The notes: generated by a model not told the origin, from the letters alone. Shown: positions 1 through 5,829, counted from the stretch's first letter. The stretch is DNA of 5,829 nucleotides from Planctomycetia bacterium (GCA_009936695.1 JAACEA010000243.1:1-5829); one strand, 5' to 3'. Numbers and translations: made by a program.

Positions 1-1014
1 ACCCAGGTCCTGGTCCTGCTGGTTCCGCTCGGTCTGCTCGCCGTGGCGGGTGACGTCTTCAAGGCGGTGTTGGCGAGTTCCGACTTCGAACCGCCGACGT
101 GGGTGGCCACCGCCATCTCCGCGTCCCTGGTGATCCCCGTCGCGATCCTCGCGCCGGCGCTGGTGGTCCGGTTGCTCGGCGCCCGCCCGCTTCCCGCGGG
201 GGAGGTTCGAACGACGCTCGAATCCATGTGCGACCGCGCGGAAGTCAGGATCCGAGACATCCTGCTCTGGCCCACCGGCGGACGGCTGGTCAACGCCGCG
301 GTCACTGGCTTCGTGAGTCGGTTTCGCTGGGTTCTGCTCACCGATGGCCTGCTCGAGACGCTCCGTCGGGAACAGGTCATGGCGGTGATGGCTCATGAAC
401 TCGCCCACGCGCGGCGACGGCACATGCCCTGGATGGGCGTGGGGCTCGTCGCGATGAGCATGGTGCTGGCGGAGGCGATCGATCCGATCCTCCTGGCGCT
501 TCGTGCCGCGCGGATCGACGCGGGCGGCGCCGACGCCGCGATCGCCGCGGACCTCTGGTGGCTGGACATCATCGCGACGGCCGTGGTCCTCGTCGGGACG
601 CTGGTGGGATTCGGCTGGATATCCCGTCGTTTCGAGCGACAGGCGGATGCCTTCGCGGCGGTGCGGATGTCGGTCGATGTCGAGGATCGCCCGCTCGCGA
701 CGGTCTCGGTCGAGGGCGTCGATGCGATGCGATCCGCGCTGACCGCGGTGGCCGGCGTGAACGGCGTCGACCTGAAGCGGTTCACCTGGCGACATGGTTC
801 GATCGCCTCGCGGCAGCGTCACCTGCTGGGGTTGATCCACCGACCGATCGACCGGCTGCCGATCGACCGGATGGTCCGGGTGATCGAGGTGGCCTCGGTG
901 GTGGCGATCGTGCTGGTGGTGGGGCGGTGGTTCCTGGTCACGTCGGCGGAGCCCTCGATTTTCGAGGATCCCGCGTTCGGAACGCCCGAAGTCGCCGTGT
1001 CCTTGCGAGAATGA
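1..1014 (+). CDS. M48-family membrane zinc metalloprotease (5' partial)
   Basis: This is the C-terminal part of an integral-membrane zinc endopeptidase of family M48 (Ste24/HtpX-like). The frame is open to base 1, and the residues before the GTG at 43 are hydrophobic (LVLLVPLGLLAVAG), so that GTG is an internal codon and the real start lies outside the window. The zinc site is visible: HELAH at nt 394-408, inside the family-typical context AVMAHELAHARRRH, and the third ligand Glu at 634-636 in RRFERQADAFA. Hydrophobic segments occur at about nt 1-50, 100-183, 433-500, 559-624 and 877-948, which places the active site at a membrane face. A WRHGSIASR stretch at about nt 787-813 matches the conserved basic/His segment near the C-terminus of such proteases. 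The likely role is quality control or processing of membrane proteins, but the substrate is unknown. The stop lies 4 nt before dapF, which suggests co-transcription. Family assignment is firm; subfamily is not. Confidence 0.88.
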   Translation, partial: TQVLVLLVPLGLLAVAGDVFKAVLASSDFEPPTWVATAISASLVIPVAILAPALVVRLLGARPLPAGEVRTTLESMCDRAEVRIRDILLWPTGGRLVNAAVTGFVSRFRWVLLTDGLLETLRREQVMAVMAHELAHARRRHMPWMGVGLVAMSMVLAEAIDPILLALRAARIDAGGADAAIAADLWWLDIIATAVVLVGTLVGFGWISRRFERQADAFAAVRMSVDVEDRPLATVSVEGVDAMRSALTAVAGVNGVDLKRFTWRHGSIASRQRHLLGLIHRPIDRLPIDRMVRVIEVASVVAIVLVVGRWFLVTSAEPSIFEDPAFGTPEVAVSLRE

Positions 1015-1018
1015 GGGC

Positions 1019-1942
1019 ATGCGATTCGTCAAGATGCATGGCCTGGGAAACGACTACGTCTTCGTGGACGGACGGCTGACGCACGTCGACGATCCGGCCG
1101 AGGTGAGTCGTCAGGTGAGCGACCGGCATCGCGGGGTCGGAAGCGACGGCTTGATCCTGATCGATCCACCCGACGATCCGACGAACCATGCCCGGATGCG
1201 GATGTTCAACGCGGATGGAAGCCGCGGCGAGATGTGTGGAAACGGCATCCGGTGCATCGCGAAGTTCCTGGTCGATCGCGGGATCACCGAGGACGAGGCG
1301 GTTCGGATCGAGACCGACGGCGGTCTGCGTCGACTCGGCTGGAGTCGGGGCGTTGATGGTCGCGTCGCCTCCGTCGACGTGGACATGGGGCCGCCGACCC
1401 TCGCGGTCGATCGAATCCCCGCGGATCTTCCCGGGATGGAGCCGGGAGCGACCGCGATCGAATGGGCGTTCGATCCCAAGGCGTTCGAGCTCGACCCCAC
1501 GATGATGGAGCGTGCGGGCATCGCGTCCCGGCTCACGCTGGTGTCGATGGGAAATCCGCACGTGGTGATCCGCTGCGACGACGTCGGGCTCGTTCCGCTT
1601 GACGGAATCGGGCCCGTGATCGAACGGCATTCGTGGTTCCCGAACCGGATCAACGTCCATTTCGTGGAAGCGGTGGATCCGGGCTCGGTCCGGGTCGTGA
1701 CCTGGGAGCGTGGAAGCGGGCCCACCCGGGCCTGTGGAAGCGGCGCGTGTGCGGTCTGCGTGGCCGGCGTGCTCGGCGGCTGGGCGGATTCGCCGCTCCG
1801 CGCGATGCTGCCCGGTGGCGTGCTCGAGCTCCACTGGTCGGGAGCTGAGGCGGACCCCGTGATGATGCGGGGGCCCGCGACCGAAGTCTTCGAAGGTGAC
1901 ATCGAACTCGCCGGAACCCGCCGGCAGGAAGCCCATCCATGA
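1019..1942 (+). CDS. dapF: Diaminopimelate epimerase
   Basis: This cytosolic, PLP-independent epimerase converts LL-diaminopimelate to meso-diaminopimelate, the last step before lysine and the source of the peptidoglycan cross-linking residue. The N-terminus MRFVKMHGLGNDYVFVDG is the family signature and supports this ATG over the in-frame ATG at 1034. The two catalytic cysteines are present: Cys73 in MCGNGIRC and Cys239 in TRACGSGACA. Other expected substrate-site residues are Asn11, Asn64, Asn179 (MGNPH), Asn212 (NRINV) and Glu230-Arg231 (ERGSG). At 307 residues it is longer than the ~274 of the classical enzymes; the extra length seems to lie mainly in the middle (about residues 105-165). 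No strong, well-spaced Shine-Dalgarno is seen; GAGG overlaps the upstream stop and is too close to the start, which favours coupling to the protease gene. The last bases overlap the next gene as ATGA. All key residues are intact, so it should be active. Confidence 0.97.
   Translation: MRFVKMHGLGNDYVFVDGRLTHVDDPAEVSRQVSDRHRGVGSDGLILIDPPDDPTNHARMRMFNADGSRGEMCGNGIRCIAKFLVDRGITEDEAVRIETDGGLRRLGWSRGVDGRVASVDVDMGPPTLAVDRIPADLPGMEPGATAIEWAFDPKAFELDPTMMERAGIASRLTLVSMGNPHVVIRCDDVGLVPLDGIGPVIERHSWFPNRINVHFVEAVDPGSVRVVTWERGSGPTRACGSGACAVCVAGVLGGWADSPLRAMLPGGVLELHWSGAEADPVMMRGPATEVFEGDIELAGTRRQEAHP
1926..1930 (+). promoter_or_regulatory. Ribosome binding site of the M20 peptidase gene
   Basis: AGGAA lies 8 nt before the ATG at 1939, inside the end of dapF. 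Together with the ATGA stop/start overlap it supports that start and translational coupling to dapF. Confidence 0.6.
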
Positions 1943-3246
1943 CCATCCGACTCGATCGACTCGATGATTTCGAACGTCGCATCGCCGAAGCCGTCCAGGC
2001 TCGCGACGCCCGGATGCGGGAGGAACTCGCGGCCATGGTCGCGATCCCCACCGGCTTCAACCACACGCCGGGGCTTGACGCGTTGCGCGACCTGCTCGCC
2101 GATCGGCTGTCGGGGATCGGTGGCGACCTCGAGCGGGTCCCCGGCGTCCCGCGGCCGGGCTGGATCAAGATTCGAAGTGGTTCCGACGATCCGGAGGCGG
2201 CCGCGGTCGCCGAGGACGTTCCGCCGATGCTCGTCGCGCGGCACGCGGTGGGGGACGGCCGGGACGCGACTCGGCTCCTGGTCTGCGGGCATCTCGACAC
2301 CGTGCATGATCCCGACGGTCCCTTCCAGCAACTGGTGGAGGCCGCGGACGGGATCGCGCACGGTCCCGGCGCGATGGACATGAAGGGTGGGCTGCTCGTC
2401 GCGATCTCGGCGCTCGAGGTGCTGCACGAACTCGGGCGCGAAATCGACTGGACGGTCGCCCTCGTGCCCGACGAGGAGACCGGCACCTACTTCTCGGAGA
2501 AGGCGCTGCTCGACGTGGCCCGGGGTCACGATGTCGGACTGGTCCTCGAACCGGCGTTGGTCGACGGTTCGCTGGTGGTCGAACGGATGGGATCGGGCGC
2601 CTTCATGATCGAGGCGCATGGTCGGGCCGCCCACGTCGGCCGGGCGTTCGCGGAAGGTCGCTCCGCGGTGGTCGCCCTCGCCCAGGCGATTCTCGAGATC
2701 TCCGCCCTCGCCGATCCGGACGCGGGCCGCATCGTCAACATCGGCCCCATGCACGGCGGGCAGGTCACCAACGCGGTCGCCCATCATGCCCGGTGCTGGG
2801 GGAACGTCCGCTACCGCGACGAGGCCGCCCGCGTGGCGCTCGATGCGGAGATTCACGCGGTGGTCGACCGGCTCAACGCGACGATGGCCGAATCGGGCGA
2901 CGAACCGCCGCGGCTCGAGGCCCACACCGCGTTCATCCGGGCGGCGAAGCCCGCGACCCCGGAGGTCATGGTGCTGGCCGAACGGGCGCGGGAGGCCAGC
3001 GAGGATCTCGGTCATCCCATGCCCTTCGCCTCGACCGGCGGGGTCTGCGACGGGAACGTGATCCAGCAGGCGGGTGTTCCGACCATCGACACCCTCGGTG
3101 TCCGGGGTGGGGGGATGCACCGCCCGGACGAGCACATCCAGCTGGACAGTCTCGTCGAGCGGACGACGCTCTTCGCGATCCTGATGCACCGGCTCGATCG
3201 GGACGGCTTCGGGGACCGGCCGGGATCCGGGCGTTCGATATCATGA
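1939..3246 (+). CDS. M20-family metallopeptidase, glutamate-carboxypeptidase (CPG2)-like
   Basis: This is a dinuclear-zinc amidohydrolase of family M20, the family that includes carboxypeptidase G2, ArgE, DapE and aminoacylases. All expected metal and catalytic residues are visible: His118 and Asp120 in CGHLDT, the bridging Asp147 in GPGAMDMKGG, the general base Glu179 and ligand Glu180 in VPDEETG, Glu204 in LVLEPA, and His394 in GGGMHRPDEH. A central dimerisation (lid) domain at roughly residues 215-330 contains GRAAHVG (His232) and the GQVTNAV motif with Asn278. There is no signal peptide, so it is probably cytosolic. The 435-residue length and motif wording resemble the CPG2/glutamate-carboxypeptidase branch more than the ~375-residue DapE. 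Its position directly after dapF could suggest a desuccinylase role in diaminopimelate synthesis; its nearness to astA raises the alternative of hydrolysing an N-acyl-glutamate. Both roles are inference; the substrate cannot be read from sequence. The start is supported by AGGAA 8 nt upstream. Confidence 0.9.
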   Translation: MTIRLDRLDDFERRIAEAVQARDARMREELAAMVAIPTGFNHTPGLDALRDLLADRLSGIGGDLERVPGVPRPGWIKIRSGSDDPEAAAVAEDVPPMLVARHAVGDGRDATRLLVCGHLDTVHDPDGPFQQLVEAADGIAHGPGAMDMKGGLLVAISALEVLHELGREIDWTVALVPDEETGTYFSEKALLDVARGHDVGLVLEPALVDGSLVVERMGSGAFMIEAHGRAAHVGRAFAEGRSAVVALAQAILEISALADPDAGRIVNIGPMHGGQVTNAVAHHARCWGNVRYRDEAARVALDAEIHAVVDRLNATMAESGDEPPRLEAHTAFIRAAKPATPEVMVLAERAREASEDLGHPMPFASTGGVCDGNVIQQAGVPTIDTLGVRGGGMHRPDEHIQLDSLVERTTLFAILMHRLDRDGFGDRPGSGRSIS

Positions 3247-3249
3247 GGC

Positions 3250-3276
3250 GGTCGCCGCGAGGTTCTCGCGGCGATC
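3250..3276 (+). terminator. Strong hairpin after the M20 gene, probable terminator or 3'-end stabiliser
   Basis: TCGCCGCGAG (3252-3261), loop GTT (3262-3264) and CTCGCGGCGA (3265-3274) form a perfect 10-bp stem, extended by a G-U pair (3251/3275) and a G-C pair (3250/3276). The stem starts a few bases after the TGA at 3244-3246 and lies in the largest non-coding gap of the bacterial part. No clear U-tract follows, so it is not a textbook intrinsic terminator; it may instead protect the transcript end or attenuate read-through into the aminotransferase gene. Confidence 0.5.
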
Positions 3277-3325
3277 CATCGGTTCACTGACCACGAACCC
3301 CGGTGATCTCCCGTTTCCGGTGTTC

Positions 3326-3332
3326 AAGGAGG
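3326..3332 (+). promoter_or_regulatory. Shine-Dalgarno deciding the aminotransferase start
   Basis: AAGGAGG is complementary to the 16S rRNA 3' end and sits 8 nt before the GTG at 3341. A GTG at 3320 in the same frame would put this site inside the coding sequence and has no comparable motif upstream, so 3341 is preferred. I saw no convincing -35/-10 pair in 3277-3325. Confidence 0.85.
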
Positions 3333-3340
3333 TTCTTCGC

Positions 3341-4780
3341 GTGAGTACGTCCCAGTCCGGCACCATCGCCGAAACGTTTCGTCACAGCCCCGAAGTCACG
3401 GCCGCCATCGACGCGGTGATCGCCCGGCTCGAGGCGGATCAGTCCGCGATCGACGGGGCCCGGCCCGCGACGACGGCGGGGGCCGAGACGCTCCAGGGCT
3501 GGCTGGCCCGCTCCGCGGAGGCGCGGGGCAAGGGGGCGCTTTATCCGTACATCGGAAGCGGCATCGGTCGCGGACCGCTGGTCGAACTCGTCGACGGCTC
3601 CGTGAAGTGGGACATGATCAACGGGATCGGCGTGCACATGTTCGGGCACGGTGATCCGGGGATGGTCCGCGCCGCCCTCGAGTCCGCGTTGGGCGACGTC
3701 GTGATGGAAGGCAACCTCCAGTACAACGCGGAGAGCATCGAGCTCGCGGAGTTCCTTGCGCAGGAGGCGGCGAAGGGCTCGAGGATCCGTCACTGCTTCA
3801 CGACCAACTCCGGCGCGATGGCCAACGAGAGCGCACTGAAGGTGTGCCAGCAGAAGACCGACGGCGCCCCGCGGGTCATCGCCTTCCAGGACTGCTTCAT
3901 GGGTCGATCGACCACCATGGCCCAGATCGGCGACTCCGCCGCGGGTCGGGTGGGAATCCCCCTGAACACGCACGTCGACTACATGCCCTTCTACGATCCC
4001 GCGATGGGGCAGCGTTCGATCGAGATGGCGGTCTGGCATCTCGACCAGTACCTCAAGCGATACCCCGGACAGCACAGTTGCTTCATCTTCGAACTGGTGC
4101 AGGGCGAGGGCGGATTCCGCACGGCGCCCCGCGAGTTCTTCGTTCCCCTGATGGAGATGTGCCGCGAGCGGGGGGTTCCGATCTGGGACGACGAGGTGCA
4201 GACCTTCGGGCGGAACACGGAGATGTACTACTACGACGCGCTCGATCTCGGCGAGTACGTGGACGTGGTGACGATCGGGAAGATGAGCCAGGTCTGCGCC
4301 TGCCTGTACACCGAGGACTTCAACCCCAAGCCGGGGCTGCTGAGCGGCACGTTCATCGGCTCGAGCAGCGCGATCCACGGCGGGCTCTCCGCTCTTCGAC
4401 GGCTTCGTGACGGCGGCTACTACGGTCCCGAGGGCAGGATCGCCGGCATCCAGACCGCCTTCCGGGAACATGCGGACGCCTTCGTCGCGGCCCACCCCGA
4501 GTGGTTCCCCGCCGCCAAGGACACCTTCGGTCGTCCGATCACGGAGTTCGTGGCGGGTACCGGCGGAATGTGCCGCCTGACGCCATTCGGGGGCAGTCGG
4601 GCGATGATCATGAAGGCGCTCCACGTGATGTTCGATGAAGGAGTGATCGCCTTCATCTGCGGTCACGATCCGTACCATCTCCGGTTCCTGCCGCCCGTCG
4701 GGGTGATGAAGCCGGAGCACTTCGGGCCGGTGTTCGAAATTCTCGAGCGAGCCTTCGCCCGGACCGTCGCCGAAGGGTGA
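3341..4780 (+). CDS. Class-III PLP-dependent aminotransferase, possible succinylornithine transaminase
   Basis: This fold-type I aminotransferase transfers an amino group, usually from a terminal (omega) amine, to a 2-oxo acid via PLP. Numbering is from the GTG at 3341 (479 residues). The cofactor-binding glycine-rich stretch NSGAMANES starts at 156, QGEGG is at 254-258, the Asp that contacts the PLP ring nitrogen is Asp284 in WDDEVQTFGR, the Schiff-base lysine is Lys314 in TIGKMSQVC, and the phosphate-binding Thr337 is in SGTFIGSSS. The protein is longer than typical AstC/ArgD (~400), with an N-terminal extension of about 60 residues. The GK-x-x-QVC wording and the aromatic segment EMYYYDALDLGEY recall lysine 6-aminotransferases rather than canonical AstC. 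astA follows 69 nt downstream, so a role in the AST arginine-degradation route (succinylornithine to succinylglutamate semialdehyde) is the best inference. Ornithine, acetylornithine or lysine remain possible substrates. Fold and cofactor are certain; substrate is not. Confidence 0.92.
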   Translation: MSTSQSGTIAETFRHSPEVTAAIDAVIARLEADQSAIDGARPATTAGAETLQGWLARSAEARGKGALYPYIGSGIGRGPLVELVDGSVKWDMINGIGVHMFGHGDPGMVRAALESALGDVVMEGNLQYNAESIELAEFLAQEAAKGSRIRHCFTTNSGAMANESALKVCQQKTDGAPRVIAFQDCFMGRSTTMAQIGDSAAGRVGIPLNTHVDYMPFYDPAMGQRSIEMAVWHLDQYLKRYPGQHSCFIFELVQGEGGFRTAPREFFVPLMEMCRERGVPIWDDEVQTFGRNTEMYYYDALDLGEYVDVVTIGKMSQVCACLYTEDFNPKPGLLSGTFIGSSSAIHGGLSALRRLRDGGYYGPEGRIAGIQTAFREHADAFVAAHPEWFPAAKDTFGRPITEFVAGTGGMCRLTPFGGSRAMIMKALHVMFDEGVIAFICGHDPYHLRFLPPVGVMKPEHFGPVFEILERAFARTVAEG

Positions 4781-4793
4781 CGCTCGATCCGAT

Positions 4794-4818
4794 TCCGCCG
4801 GCGATGGTCGCCGTCGGA
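4794..4818 (+). other. Intercistronic hairpin between the aminotransferase gene and astA
   Basis: TCCGCCGGCGA (4794-4804), loop TGG and TCGCCGTCGGA (4808-4818) can form ten pairs with one C/T mismatch. It sits in the 69-nt gap, 13 nt after the stop and 18 nt before the astA ribosome site. With no U-tract it is more likely an mRNA-processing or stabilising element than a terminator. In DNA this GC-rich it could also be chance. Confidence 0.3.
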
Positions 4819-4836
4819 TGCACGGCCCACGTCCGC

Positions 4837-4841
4837 AGGAG
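4837..4841 (+). promoter_or_regulatory. Ribosome binding site of astA
   Basis: AGGAG lies 8 nt before the ATG at 4850. This supports that start and shows astA can be translated independently of the upstream gene despite the 69-nt gap. Confidence 0.75.
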
Positions 4842-4849
4842 CCACAGGC

Positions 4850-5617
4850 ATGTTCGTCATCCGACAGGTCGCGACCGAAGACGTCACCACGCTTCTCAAG
4901 CTCGCGCGGATGGTCCATTTCATCAACCTTCCCCCCGACCGCGACATCATCGCGTCGAAGGTGGTCCGCAGCCGGAGGAGCTTCGGTCGACAGGCCACGG
5001 ATCCGCGCGAGCGGAACTTCATGTTCGTGCTCGAGGATCTCGACACCGGCAACGTGATCGGCTCCAGCGCGATCATCTCCTGCGTTTCGTGGCCCGGACA
5101 TCCGCACGTCTACCTCGACGTCACTCGTCGCGAGTTCTGGAGCGACGATCTGCAGCAGGGTGCGACCCAGGTCATGCTCACGCTGGGTGAGGACGTCTCG
5201 GGCCCCACCGAGATGGGCGGTCTCATCCTCGCACCCGGTTACCGCGGACATGCGGAGAAGCTCGGCGGGTTCCTGTCGATGGTCCGGTTCCACTACATGG
5301 GCCTGCACAAGCGGCAGTTCAACAAGCGGGTGATCGCGGAGATGATGGGCGCGATCACGCCCGAGAGCCACAACCTCTTCTGGGACTACCTCGGCCGGCG
5401 GTTCATCAACCTCTCCTACAAGGAGGCGGATCTCTTCTGCCAGCACTCGAAGGAGTTCATGACCGCGTTGTTCCCCCGCGAGCCCTTCTACGCCTCCCTG
5501 CTTCCAGCGGAGGCCCGGAACCTCATCGGACGCGAAAGTGACGAGACGCGGCCCGCCCGCCGGATGCTGGAGCGACAGGGTTTCGAATACAAGGGGCACA
5601 TCGGCCCCTTCGACGGA
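4850..5617 (+). CDS. astA: Arginine N-succinyltransferase, 3'-truncated by a sequence junction
   Basis: AstA transfers succinate from succinyl-CoA to the alpha-amine of arginine, the first step of the AST catabolic route. About 256 native residues remain of a usual ~340. Family landmarks in order are: MFVIRQVATEDV start (GNAT-like beta strand), INLPPDRDII (25-34), FMFVLEDLDTGNVIGSSAI (58 on), GLILAPGYRGHAEKLGGFLS (acyl-CoA-binding region, 124-143), FNKRVIAEMMG (157-167), FWDYLGRRFINL (177-188), KEADLFC (191-197), and finally ERQGFEYKGH plus IGPFDG. In the family the last motif reads like IDIFDGGP and continues into a C-terminal domain. Here the reading turns at GGAATTC into an unrelated Leu-rich tail that stops at 5672-5674 (TAA). 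I end the native gene at the junction; the codons to 5674 are read-through into foreign sequence. The truncation probably reflects a chimeric join rather than a true pseudogene. The remaining AST genes (astB, astD, astE) would be expected beyond it but are not in the window. Confidence 0.92.
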
Positions 5618-5621
5618 ATTC
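5616..5621. other. Junction at a GAATTC hexamer
   Basis: The EcoRI recognition hexamer GAATTC sits exactly where astA homology ends (after Phe-Asp-Gly) and where base composition and coding frame change. It is the only GAATTC I noticed by eye in the window. This fits a ligation between two unrelated fragments, although the exact breakpoint could be a few bases either side. Confidence 0.65.
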
Positions 5622-5829
5622 TTCTGCTTCTCCTTCTTCCTCTTCCAAACATATTTTGCCGCCGCTTTTGTTAAACGGAGATATCGAGGATGAGATGTTG
5701 GGTCGAGTCGGAGACGGTTTCATGACGTCACTGGCCGAGGAAAATGACGAGACTACGGCAGAATTAATGCCGGACGCGCTGTTACCGCCCAAAACCATGA
5801 CGCTACTCGAAGATGACGACGACGACGAC
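5617..5829 (+). CDS. Unidentified low-complexity open frame, both ends incomplete
   Basis: A frame different from that of astA is open from the junction to the window end (71 codons). It encodes a Ser-rich start (NSSASPSSSSKHILPPLLL), then an acidic segment (GDIEDEMLGRVGDG, later LAEENDETTAEL), then a hydrophobic PDALLPPKTMTLL and a terminal run of Asp. I recognise no domain. The composition is typical of a disordered region of a eukaryotic nuclear or regulatory protein. Alternatives: translation could start inside, at the ATG 5695 preceded by GAGG (5686-5689); or the coding strand is the opposite one, which is also open here and would give a Ser-rich protein ending in Glu-rich sequence. Possible intron boundaries cannot be judged from so little. 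Confidence 0.3.
5620..5646 (+). repeat. Pyrimidine-rich TCT/TCC tract
   Basis: Twenty-six of these 27 bases are C or T, in a loose trinucleotide pattern (TCT TCT GCT TCT CCT TCT TCC TCT TCC). It begins immediately after the junction and resembles nothing in the bacterial part. In the open plus frame it encodes a Ser-rich run; on the minus strand it encodes a Glu-rich run. Confidence 0.7.
5815..5829 (+). repeat. (GAC)5 trinucleotide repeat at the window edge
   Basis: Five perfect GAC units, preceded by GAT, run to the last base and encode Asp in the plus open frame. A sequence ending inside a microsatellite is what is expected when assembly stops at a short repeat. Confidence 0.8.

Noticed and set aside
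43..45. GTG 43 as the start of the M48 protease
   Set aside because: The frame is open to base 1 with hydrophobic codons that look like a membrane segment, and no ribosome site precedes it; the gene is simply cut by the window.
1111..3189. A 692-codon minus-strand open frame, and another at 938-1936
   Set aside because: Both mirror dapF and the M20 gene; the composition is that of antisense high-GC DNA and no motif is present.
3281..3299. GGTTC...GAACC inverted repeat as an operator upstream of the aminotransferase
   Set aside because: It is only 5 bp per arm with a 9-nt spacer, which is easily chance at this GC, and no promoter can be placed around it.
3284..5599. A 771-codon open frame on the minus strand opposite the aminotransferase and astA
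   Set aside because: Long antisense frames are expected in high-GC coding DNA because stop codons are rare there. Its translation is an Arg/His/Asp/Glu/Val-rich mix with no recognisable domain, and the plus-strand genes have complete catalytic motifs.
5618..5674. Leu-rich C-terminal tail of AstA (ILLLLLLPLP...) as a genuine membrane anchor
   Set aside because: It is the out-of-frame reading of the pyrimidine tract after the junction. AstA is a soluble enzyme with a conserved C-terminal domain in this place.
5616..5829. Insertion of a mobile element into astA
   Set aside because: No terminal inverted repeat, transposase-like coding or target duplication can be seen, and the far side is outside the window; a join at GAATTC explains the data more simply.
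1..5829. A new defence, CRISPR, retron or other undescribed multi-gene system
   Set aside because: All bacterial genes belong to known metabolic or protease families with intact motifs. There are no spaced repeats, structured non-coding arrays or unknown conserved gene clusters.

Overview
The window is high-GC bacterial DNA with a short stretch of unrelated sequence at its right end. Positions 1 to about 5616 are tightly packed and all genes read left to right. They hold a 5'-truncated membrane M48 metalloprotease, diaminopimelate epimerase (dapF), an M20 metallopeptidase of the glutamate-carboxypeptidase type, a class-III PLP aminotransferase, and the first ~256 codons of arginine N-succinyltransferase (astA). 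The organism makes diaminopimelate, carries at least part of the arginine succinyltransferase (AST) catabolic route, and has high GC. These facts and the divergent style of the aminotransferase and AstA fit an environmental Planctomycetota-like bacterium. That placement is inference from general resemblance; nothing in the window proves it.

There are two apparent transcription units. The first is M48 protease - dapF - M20 peptidase. The gap between the first two genes is 4 nt, and the last two overlap by ATGA, so they are probably translationally coupled. A perfect 10-bp GC-rich hairpin follows 5 nt after the M20 stop and probably marks the end of this unit. After a 94-nt gap the second unit starts with the aminotransferase. 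Its true start is most likely the GTG at 3341, behind a textbook AAGGAGG, rather than a GTG 21 nt upstream. astA follows 69 nt later with its own AGGAG. In the AST route AstA succinylates arginine, and a class-III aminotransferase (normally AstC) later transaminates succinylornithine, so the aminotransferase here is a reasonable AstC stand-in. Its active-site wording (Gly-Lys-x-x-Gln-Val-Cys) is closer to lysine 6-aminotransferases than to AstC.

The most unusual feature is at the right end. astA reads as a normal family member up to the Phe-Asp-Gly of its conserved IDIFDGGP-like motif, then breaks off at a GAATTC hexamer (5616-5621). From there to the end, GC falls (my hand count is 107 of 209 bases, against 132 of 210 just upstream) and a pyrimidine tract begins. 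A different frame then stays open to the window edge, encoding a Ser-rich, then acidic, low-complexity peptide that ends in a (GAC)5 repeat. This looks like a chimeric join (cloning or assembly) of bacterial DNA to other DNA, possibly eukaryotic, rather than a biological feature. I found no CRISPR array, tRNA, rRNA, insertion sequence or phage gene, and no convincing new defence or mobile system.
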